64,000 nt of DNA, taken from NCBI GenBank assembly GCA_025200525.1, contig CM045761.1, positions 78,521,551 through 78,585,550 on the forward strand. The letters are read 5' to 3'. Positions 35,646 through 45,116 of this stretch are shown one piece after another (position 1 is the first letter of the stretch; each line of letters begins with the position of its first letter). A program made the position numbers and the translations under genes. Below the pieces are notes generated by a model. The model did no database searches. It was not told the DNA's origin and saw nothing but the letters and a program-made list of their open reading frames with translations. This DNA comes from Camellia lanceoleosa. Lineage: Eukaryota > Streptophyta > Magnoliopsida > Ericales > Theaceae.

Positions 35646-37741
35646 TGTAATACCCCGACCCTCATATCTGATTCTGCTGTCTTTATAATTCCCTATTCTG
35701 TGTCTTTGAATGTTATTGTGAAAATCTATGTGAAAATATAGTAAAAGAGCATGGAACTTAGAGATATGAGTTTCTATCTGTTGAATTAGAACGTATCTGT
35801 TACACTTGAATTACTTAAAATGGAAATTGAGCATCTTAGAGATTTAATTTGCAGAAATTGATTTGATATTTGGAATCTACATGATTTTTAAGCTATAAGG
35901 GGATTTTCTGTGAAATTTTTATTTCGGCACCCTAAAGCGATTGATTTTCGTCTTTTATGCCCTTATATATATATTGTTATATCTATCTAAGACTTGTGGG
36001 ATTGAGATAAAAAACGTGGCTACTTTGGAAGGAAAGGAAGAGAGAAACGTGAGAGTTGAAGGAGAAGAATTGGGGGAACTAAATTTGACTCACCAAGAAG
36101 CTCAACCATTAGTAGGATTGGGAGTTTGAGGTTAAGGTAACCAATTCCTAGTTTAACTTCTCAAGAATTTCATCTCATGCTTGTGTTGATTCATGGATAA
36201 TCTATGTTTGCTTCATTAGGGTTTCTCATTGATTTGGTGCCTTGACACTTTGGACCTCAATCTTTGTTTCTATAGCATTAATTCATACCAATATGTTACT
36301 ACTATGAGCTATGTTTGTTGAATTTGTAGAACTTAAATATATTTGGGTCATTGGATGGAATTTGTGAAAGTGTTGGCTTGTTGAAGCCTTTAACTTGGTC
36401 TAAATTGGCATGATTAAGCTTTCCTCCATGTTGTGGTGTTGTTAAGTGGAAGTATTGCATGAATTTGACCCTTGATTTCATAGAAATTGAGTTTGAATGA
36501 TGAGTTTTGGCTTGAAAATCGGTGCCACAGATAAGGTCGACGTCCTCGGCGAGTCGAACGCTCGGCGAAAATGCACCTCTGCAGTTTTTAAAATTACCAC
36601 TGTCTCGGCGGAGAACTTTACGCCGGCGTAAAAATCGACCATCCAGTATTTTTGGTAGCACTATTTGTCGCTCGGCGGACAAAGCTACGCCGGCGAATCT
36701 TGTTTCAATGAGAAAACTCTGTTTGCTCGGCTTTTTCATGTTTGACTCTTCGGTGCTATTAGAATGTTTTTCTGATGAGTTTATGATAGTGAAATGACAT
36801 ATGGAATGACTGATAAGGATTTTAAAGGAAAAGAATACTAATTTCTTAGTTATGTTGTGTGTAGGGCACACTCCAGGAGGAACTCATACGCCACCACAAC
36901 ACTGTGAGTAATAGTGCATTACATATACATTTATGTATCTGTTCTGTAAGGCATAATTGTAAATTATGTATTGATCTGGAAATGAAAAGTGATAACCACA
37001 TCCGTATACCTGTAGTGCCGCAAGGCTATCTGTTGTGCCGCAAGGCTACCTGTTGTGCCGAAAGGCTATCTGTTGTGCCGAAAGGCTACCTGTTGTGCCG
37101 CAAGGCTACCTGAGTCGAAAGACTATCTGTGCCGTAAGGCTACCTGTTGTGCCGCAAGGCTACCTGTTGTGCCGCAAGGCTACCTGAGCCGAAAGGCTAT
37201 CACGTCGCATAAGGCTATCACGGGCCAATAGGCCAATCATATCTCAAGATTTGGTTTTGGATATACATACTCACGTATATTGTGATTTTATCATTAGCAC
37301 TACTATTCACCGAGCTTGTCTCATTCTCAGTTTTTTGTTTGATTCGTAGGAACCTTGAGGAGCCGATCTAGCACACTTCATGCATTTTGTCACTTAAAAA
37401 ATTACCAGTAATCGGAGGAAACCCTTGCATATTAGATCAGTTTTCTCTAAATGTAATTTTGGTATCCACATCGCTGGTCAGGGTTATGTATTTATTGTTT
37501 TGTATGCCTAAAACCTGGGCTGGATTGTAAATGTTTATGTAACCTCTTTTTGTGTGCACGCTATGTTATGTCCAATGTTAAGATGGTCCTGGCTTGTTGA
37601 TAGTTGCTCAATGGATATTTCTAGATGTCGTTTTAAATTTAATGCTTCCGTTCAGGCCCCCTATGTATACCATACAGGTTATTCTGTCTGTTTCTGCTTA
37701 AGTCATGCCCAAACTCATAGGGGCTGGGTTGGGTTGTGACA
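35646..37741 (+). mobile_element. Solo LTR S3 of a different LTR-retrotransposon family
   Basis: This 2096-bp sequence begins TGTAATACCCCGACC, ends TTGTGACA, and is flanked by TTTTA at 35641-35645 and 37742-37746. B has the uninterrupted site (around 57865). It lacks the TGTAGACACC start and the Tat-type tail. It has a TATATATAT box near 35965-35975 and a 20-bp tandem array. The TGTAATACCCCG start and GCCGCAAGGCTA-type repeats recall plant chromovirus (Tekay-like) LTRs, but I cannot confirm the family. No internal coding region exists, so it is a solo LTR. Confidence 0.9.
37010..37215. repeat. 20-bp tandem repeat inside S3
   Basis: About ten units of TGTTGTGCCGCAAGGCTACC with variants GCCGAAAGGCTATC. 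The unit contains a short GCC/GGC inverted repeat (GCCGCAAGGC). It makes spurious ORFs. Confidence 0.9.
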
Positions 37742-38272
37742 TTTTATACGAAGCAAAAGACGAAAAGGAAAAATTTGGGGCATCTAAGTGTGTTTCAACT
37801 TCAACCGTTTCAGCTTCAGAGTCGTCTTGCCAGTTAAATGTTTGTTTAGGGTTTGCCGTAATGCGAGTGAGCGAAATCTTGTGTTATGGACTGTATGCAA
37901 ATTAGTCCCCAGTGGAGTAAGGGCTATGTGTTCAGAATCAGGCAGTGGGTTGCTTGGGTTGTTTTGCTGTTGGCTGGTTATTTATCTGATTATTACAGTG
38001 CAAGTGTTCAATTTTCAGACAATAAATCATTTTCATTTACATTGAGGTGTAACGCGATGCAATGCGTGAGATATACAAATGTAAACACTTTTTTCAGACA
38101 AAAAGTTTGTTTCATTTCATAATCTTTTCAAGTACATAAGTTTTGAGGAAAACAAAAATCTGCCTGCGGCAGTACAAAGTACCCTAACTACTAACAAAAA
38201 GGGGAAAGTGCCGAAAAGAAGAAAAACAACAAAAAAAATCTGTATCGAATGTCAAAAATGGCTCCGGGGCTA
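37742..38272. other. Spacer of C between S3 and the PMD gene
   Basis: No gene is seen. The stretch after 37747 is collinear with B at 57960-58030 (GTGTTTCAACTTCAACCG). The last part would be the 3' UTR of the antisense PMD gene. Confidence 0.6.
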
Positions 38273-41200
38273 TCAGTCTATCCTAGTCCTCTTCCTGGAC
38301 AAAGGTCCAAGAGCATCATCAGCATCGTCATCAGAGCCCGAGTCAGTACCGCCTCTGGTCTCCTCCTCAGATGACCCCGCCTCTGCCTCTGCCTCGGACT
38401 CGGACTCGGACTCATCATCATCATCATCAGGGACGGGTGCCCGAGAGCTACTCCTAACATGAGTACGCCCTCCCCTGGTACGGGGACGTGCAGTATCTCC
38501 ACGCCCTCCTCGAGCAGGAATAGAGGGCCCAGCTGGAGCACCACCCATCGGCGGAATCTGGAAAGGAGGCTAAAAAGCACAAAAGGCAAATGCATCAGTA
38601 CTCCGTGAGTAGTATATCAATGCAGAATACAGTGAGAGCAGTGAATCAATGCATGAGTACAGTGTGTGAATGCCGTGAGCAATGTATCAAATGCAGAATG
38701 CAGTGTATAAGTACAGTGTGGGAATACAGTGTATGAATGCTATGAACAGTTTATTAGGGGTTGTGTTGTGTGTCAGATTATGTGAAGCAGTTTACGTATG
38801 GTTTGAGACTGTGGTCAGAAAGAACATACCGGAATACTGTAGAGGGCCAGGAGGTTGAAGGTCCGCTGAAGCATCCCTATCATGGAGGCATTCAGCTCCA
38901 ATGACTGCCGGGTGTACTCGAAGGACACCTGTAAAAATATATCAGATGCATCAGCATTCTGCGGAATATCAAATAAACTGAAATGAAATAACAGTGCAAG
39001 ATGCGAAATGAAGTAATACATACCAAAGGCAAGTCAGGGACATCAACCAACTCGTGATCAGCCGGGGGAGGAGCAAAGGGGATCTGGTAAGTCGTCCCCA
39101 CGCCTCAGCATGACATGAAGTGGGCGAGGCAGGCCCGGCCCCCCGCCCTCTATGAACTCCACCCCTACCACAAACTCGAGCCCTCCTCGACGCTCCCGCT
39201 CCAGCTACCGGCGCTGCTGGCCTCTTTCTCCCAGCTTGGTGATCACCGCCCAAGGGCCGCATGATGTAGGTCTGGACATACTCGACATAGTCGCCCTCGT
39301 CTCTGTGACGCTCCGCGCCCCAGCCAGCGGTATACTCCCTCAGGTGTGCGAGGGAAAGCCTCTCTGTATGCCTCATATGTGAAGGAGGCGGACCCGGAAC
39401 TATCTGCTCCGGTAAGCCCAGGGTCTGACGCAAGAAGCGCTCCCCCAGGTACCAAGCCCGACAGACCGGGCCCTCCAACAGAATCCGGAGACGGGCAATC
39501 TCCTCAGCACTCTCGTAGTGGTCTCTCACCACGGCTGGCAACGGGGCCCAAGGCTGCCAGGTGATCTGCGGGTACAAATGCAGTTTGTTATTTATTTGTT
39601 GTCAAAAATACAGTGCTAAAGCGAAGCTTAAACAAACTCTAAAGTTGAACATACCTCCGCGGTGGTGATGGTGTCGAAGTAGCGACGGAAAAAGATAAAA
39701 GACTCCCGAGGTCTCCGCACACACCGCATGTCAAAGCGATGAAAAAAGGGGACGTCGAGCGGGATCTCCACATCGGGTACTGGGGCAAGCCTGGGAAAGT
39801 AGGCATAGACCCACAATCGAGAAACGATATCGAGATGATTATCGGATAAAGCGATACGAATAAAGCAAAAATGGCGAGAGCCGTGTGTTGTCACGATGTA
39901 TTGTGCAGAGTGTGCGGTGTGTACAATCAATGTAAATGTAAAGCGGTATATGTGTGTGCGTATACGGTATATAGTCAAGAAGAGGCGTATCAGGTGTGTG
40001 CAATGTACAGAATACAGAAAATGTAAAGCAGAAAGAAAAAATGTAAAAGGGGAAGAAGATGTACCTCCCAAGCTCGCCAGTATCTGCCAAGAAGCTGTCC
40101 GCTGAAGCGGGAAGAAGAACTCATGTAACCATACAAAGTGGCCAAGCCTGGACCACCCCAGTCGTAGCGGCGGATCTGCCTGACATCTACTAGTGCGCTC
40201 AACAGGCATAGAGACACGGTGTTCGCCCGGTCGGCGAAAAGGGTCGTCCCAAGTAGAAACATGACGAAGCCCCGCGCATACTGATCCACCTCCTCTGGGG
40301 TCATCTGCGCCTCCTCCTCCAAGGCTCGCTAAATCCGGAACTGACTCTCGAACCACGAGTATCTGACAAACCTTACTCGAACAAAGGGAGGCTGAGTGCC
40401 GAGCAGGTACAGCTGGGCGGCGTTCCACTCACCCATATCAGTGTCGAAGGGAATCGGATCCCCCTTACCCCGATGCCAGTAAGCATCGAGAAGTCATAAG
40501 GGGTCATCGTCATGTCTCCTGCGACGGAGAAGTGGAAGGAGTTAGAGGTATCCCACCACCTCTCCACTAAAGCAGCAAGCAAGTCTGGTAGTAACACAGG
40601 AGAGCCCCTGCGAAGATCTTTGAAACCGCCTCGTCGGCGATCTGGCGAACGCGTCACAGCAACTCCGCGTACCAGTCTCGAGCGACGACATTTCCATACC
40701 CGCGGATGGTATGGGAGTCCCCCTGTAATCAAAAACAACAATTGCGAAGCAATATTCAAGATGCAGTTTTGAGAAGCATACAGATATAGTGTATGTGTGT
40801 GTGTGCGTATTTTCAAATGTAAAGCCGGCATTGGGTGTCAGTGTGCTAGCAGAGAACTACAGCATATGATATGTTAGTGTGTTGAACGGTTCAGTACAGA
40901 TGTGACGTGTGTGCACGTTTTTTAGATTCAAACAGACATCGGGTGCCGGTGTACTAGCAGTAAACTACGGCGTGTGATGTGTCAGCGTGTTTGAGAGGTT
41001 CAGGGCAAATACGGCATGTGTGCGTGTTTTTCAGAAATCAAGCAGATATCGGGTGCCGGTGTGTCCACAGTGAAGTACAGTATGTGTTGCGTCAATGTGT
41101 TTGAGCAATTGAGCTAGTGCGATGCGTGTAATGCGACGATTCAAGCAGTTATCAGTTGCAAGTGTGTTCACAATCAACTACAGTGTACAATGCATCAGTG

Positions 41201-41518
41201 CATTCGAACTAAGCAATTGAAGTACAGAATCAACAATAGCAGTTTAAGTATTCTAAATTGCGAAAAATTGAAACCGGGGGAAGTATGTACCTTGGAGGCG
41301 CCGTGCGACAAGTGTGACTCGGGCTCACGAAGTAGTAACTCAGGTGCTACGCCCCTCTCAAAGCTCCGGAACTGGCGTAGCCCGTCAGGGAGCATCACGT
41401 GAATCGCGGGCCTGTAGGTCTCCGGATCGAACGGCCGGATGCGGAGTGGCAAGGGCTCGGCCTCGGGGTCCATCTCAAGCTCTGGAGGAGCCCCACCCTC
41501 TGGAAGATCATCCGCCAT
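38273..41518 (-). pseudogene. Antisense PMD gene of element C, six exons, decayed
   Basis: This is the homologue of the PMD gene of A with the same exon plan: 41518-41291 (228 bp, MADDLPEGG...LLREPESHLS), about 40722-40065 (LVERWWDTSNSFHF, RYDWGGPGLATLYGYM, RYWRAWE), 39816-39655 (162 bp, LWVYAYFPRLAP), 39565-39024 (ITWQPWAP, ILLEGPVCRAWYL), 38928-38830 (99 bp) and 38557-38273. The C-terminus is Gly/Arg-rich with a strong acidic tract (DDDDDESESESE) and basic end. Damage: frameshifts in exon 2 near 40590 and 40350, stop near 40650, and loss of the CAG acceptor before exon 3 (TCTCGAT where A has TCACAG). The product would be nuclear if PMD-like; function unknown. Confidence 0.8.
40790..41190. 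repeat. Degenerate 108-bp tandem repeat in intron 1 of the PMD gene of C
   Basis: About four units. GTGTGCGTATTTTC, GTGTGCACGTTTTTT, GTGTGCGTGTTTTTC and a weaker copy recur every 105-110 bp, each followed by ATCGGGTGCCGGTGT-like and AACTAC. It occupies the same intron as the 81-bp array of A but has a different unit. Confidence 0.75.
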
Positions 41519-41875
41519 CTCGAAGAGAATGTGAAAATGGCCGGAAGAGGGAAAAATAGGAGAGAATACGAAGAGTCAACAAAAAGTTAACCCCGAGAGG
41601 ATCGAAAATGGCCGGAAAAGCCGAGGTGAGGAAAAGGCACGGATATCGAGAAAAAATCAAGGAAAACAAGCCCCGAGTGGTGGAAATCAAAGACGGGACA
41701 CCGAAACGAAGTTTCGCTCGGTTAGAAATGTCCGAAACGCGAAAGAGATCACGAATCGAACAACGAAATCAAGGCTAGAACGCAAGAAAACGAGGAGATC
41801 GAAGGACAAAAATAGCCTAGAGAGAGAGGGGGGATTTTCGACCAAGCACAAGTGAAGAAAATAGGGTTAGAAACC

Positions 41876-42060
41876 CTATTTTAAAAGACCCACGGCCGAA
41901 ATGTCAAAACTGCCCCGAACAGGAACACTTTGCTGGTCAGCCACATTCTTTGCCGGTCGGCAATATATTCTGCCGATGATATTGTCTGATGGCTGATGGA
42001 CGGCCGGTGATGCATCCTGATGGCCAGTGGACATCCAGTGGTCTCCTACAGTGGGTTTTG
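41876..42060 (-). promoter_or_regulatory. Predicted promoter of the antisense PMD gene of C
   Basis: On the minus strand a block with TGCCGACCGGCA-type inverted repeats (about 42010-41930; plus-strand TTGCCGGTCGGCAATATATT at 41951) precedes a TTTTAAAATA box (41885-41876). The block matches C's own LTR block (27740-27790) better than the GGCCGGCC form of A. Confidence 0.55.
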
Positions 42061-43320
42061 AGCCTCCTACACCTTTTCTTGGGTTATATGAGTGCTTCAG
42101 AGTCTTCATTGCTTAAAACAGTGCAAAACAGTGCATTTCCAAAGCTCAACCGGTTCCCGTTTTGGCCTCGGATCGTGTCTTCTGTGCGTGGCACTCGAAT
42201 TCGTGCAAGGTGTATCCTTCTCGTATCCTTTTGGCTTTTACAAGACTCAAAAGTTGCCCCATGTGCATCGCATTTCAATCGCACTGTCTTGTGCATTGCA
42301 TTTCAATCGCATTGTCTTGTTCGCGGCAGTTTGGCGAGACCTTAAACACGCACGATCTAGGAGACCTAAAATCCTTGGGAGGTGCAAAACCTTCACTCGC
42401 GTTGTCTAAACGCACCGCGCTATTTTGCGCATCTCATGGCATTTGGCATGTATTCCATCGCACTATTTTGCGCATCGCACTGTCTTGTGCACCGCATCTC
42501 AAATTCATGCATTGTCCCAAAGTGGGTCCGGCGGGACCGAAAACACACCACGGTCCGGCGAGACCAAAAACACGTACGGTTTGGCGAGACCGTAAGCCCG
42601 CTCGGTCGCATTGTCATGCATCTAAAGCCGCGCGTCGCCGCGCATCAAATTTTCATGCATTGTCATGCATTTCGAGTAAACTTGCGTTGTCGCGCACTTC
42701 AACATCATGCATCATTTGTATTCAAAAAAAATAAAACATGCATTGTCATTCATACATTTTGCATCCCGGTCTAGGAGACCTTAAATCCTCTAAAGGTGCA
42801 ATTCCTTTGGTTTTTGTCGTGCCCGAACGACTTTCGGTGATCTGGTAAAGCCACCTGCCTGTGTGTGCGGTGAGTTCCTAGAAGACCAACTGGGATGGTG
42901 GAAACTAGAGTTCGAACGGCTTATGCCTTGAACGCAAAGGTTCGGGAGTTCTGAGACTAAAGTCTGGTTTAAATACCCAGGGGTGTATCCTCGGCTTGAA
43001 ATCTGTATGGAAGCCCCATAGGATGAGGCAGCATGTCTGCGCCTCAGTTCTGGATACTGAACCAACCTAGTATATCGCCCTGTTGGTAAGATAGGGAAAG
43101 CTGCAATCATAGCCGTTGCATCATAATGCATTGTCATGCATACATGGTAAATATTGCATTGTCATGCATTGTAGAAAATAAACATGCATTGTCATGCATT
43201 TCCATTGTAGCTTGCATGCATCCATTGCATTTTCCCCAGCAGATTGCATCATACTGCATTGTCATGCATTTTTGTAAATATTCATTCCATTGCATATTTG
43301 TAGATATTGCATTTTAGTTT
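42061..43320. repeat. 3' non-coding region of C with GCATTGTCATGCAT repeats
   Basis: No gene is seen. Scattered copies of GCATTGTCATGCA and CGCATTTCAATCGCA occur at 42265-42320, 42600-42760 and 43125-43265. Three short units around GTCCGGCGAGACCAAAAACAC lie at 42524-42595. Positions 42780-43110 are single-copy-like and unrecognised. Related TGCATTGTTATGCAC repeats occur at the same place in A (26440) and B (58300-58490). Confidence 0.7.
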
Positions 43321-44385
43321 GCATGCATTCATTGCATCACCTTCCATCTATGGCTTGCGCCTTTCCATGTTGAGCTTGGTCTGGTATGTGCCCATACTTT
43401 TCACGTCGAAGCATAGTTCAGTAGACCGTTCTATGTTAGCCGCGGCTTGTTTGTGTACATGCCTTTCCTAGGCAAGATTTGGTTTGGCCCACGTGCCATA
43501 TCCATTATATCCATTTCCATTGCATTGTAGATTGCATGCATTCATTGCATCACCTTCCATCTATGGCTTGCGCCTTTCCAAGTTGAGCTTGGTCTAGTAT
43601 GTGCCCATACTTTTCACATCGAAGCATAGTTCAGTAGACTGTTCTATGTTAGCCGCGGCTTGTTTGTGTACATGTTTTTCTTAGGCAAGATTTGGTTTGG
43701 CCCGCGTGCCATATCCATTGTATCCATTTCCATTGCATTTTAGTTTGCATGCATTCATTGTATCACCTTCCATCTATGGCTTGCGCCTTTCCATGTTGAG
43801 CTTGGTCTGGTATGTGCCCATACTTTTCACGTCGAAGCATAGTTCAGTAGACCGTTCTATGTTAGCCGTGGCTTGTTTGTGTACATGCCTTTCCTAGGCA
43901 AGATTTGGTTTGGCCCGCGTGCCATATCCATTGTATCCATTTCCATTGCATTTTAGTTTGCATGCATTCATTGCATCACCTTCCATCTATGGCTTGCGCC
44001 TTTCCATGTTGAGCTTGGTCTAGTATGTGCCCATACTTTTCACGTCAAAGCATAGTTCAGTAGACCGTTCTATGTTAGCCGCGGCTTGTTTGTGTACATG
44101 CCTTTCCTAGGCAGGATTTGGTTTGGCCCGCGTGCCATATCCATTGTATCCATTTCCATTGCATTGTAGATTGCATGCATTCATTACATCATCTTCCATC
44201 TATGGCTTGCGCCTTTCCATGTTGAGCTTGGTCTGGTATGTGCCTATACTTCTTGTGTCAAAGCATAGTTCAGTAGACCGTTCTATGTTAGACGTGGCTT
44301 GTTTGCGTACATGCCTTTCCTAGGCAAGATTTGGTTTGGCTGCATGCCATATCCATTGTAGATACTACATTTTAGTGTAATTTTT
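43320..44385. repeat. 213-bp tandem array, five units, element C
   Basis: CTTCCAT before CTATGGCTTGCGCC ends at 43347, 43560, 43773, 43986 and 44199, an exact 213-bp period over five units, the last partial. Each unit has GTAGACCG-like TTCAGTAGACCGTTCTATG and TTGGTTTGGCCCGCGTGCC. Units differ by few bases, so the expansion is recent. ORFs inside are repeat artefacts. Confidence 0.95.
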
Positions 44386-45116
44386 GCATCCGGTATTAGG
44401 ATCATTGTCCTTTCTCCAGCGGGTCGTTACCCCACTTATGTCATCCCCCCAATACTCGTTCTTGTGTCCGTCTACATTACTCATAGTTCAGTTGATCGTT
44501 CTATGGTAGACGGACTTGTTACCTCCATCAATCTATTTGACATTTGTGTGGTTTCAAACCGCTCATGATTGGATCATGATTCAATTGCTTTGCATGTAGT
44601 TTGCATTGTTTCAATTGCATTGCATTTTCATTTGCATTATTTATACATTGTTTTGTACATATTGCATATCATTTTGCATTCATTCTTGCATTGTCATGCA
44701 TGTTGCTAACAATATCATACCTGTTAAGTTGTTTTCTTTGCAGGCACGATATTGTATGTACGGTTCAATTGCGACTGGTGGAACCAGACGAACCGGACAG
44801 GTATTGTATCCTCCGAGTGAGACGTATTGAGAATTGCATAATTCTCTTACATCCTTTCTGCATTGAAGTGTAGTTTGGTGTATGCTAGCTTAAAACTGTT
44901 GCATGTGTGTTTCGTTACAGCTTTTTTTTGCATGATCATAAGTTATGCTCGGCTTCGTGCATTGTCTTGCATTTTGCTCCTGCCTTCGGGCGCATACCTT
45001 GTTTGTCTTGCATGTTTGTCTAAGTCTTCGGCCTTGTGAAAAATGGGTCGTCTCTGGGTTTTGACATTCACTCCCGTCATTGTTATGACTTTCGAGTTCT
45101 GTCAAAGAGGGGCAAT
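44386..45116 (+). other. 3' end of element C internal region with polypurine tract
   Basis: Conserved non-coding end: GGCACGATATTGTATGTACGG at 44743, matched in A at 26658. The PPT AAAGAGGGGCAAT (45104-45116) directly abuts the LTR start and would prime plus-strand DNA synthesis. Confidence 0.85.

Noticed and set aside
37010..37215. CRISPR-like array (20-bp repeats)
   Set aside because: There are no spacers; units are contiguous and lie inside a plant LTR.
43697..44323. Two similar 66-codon ORFs suggesting a small gene family
   Set aside because: They are successive units of the 213-bp array.
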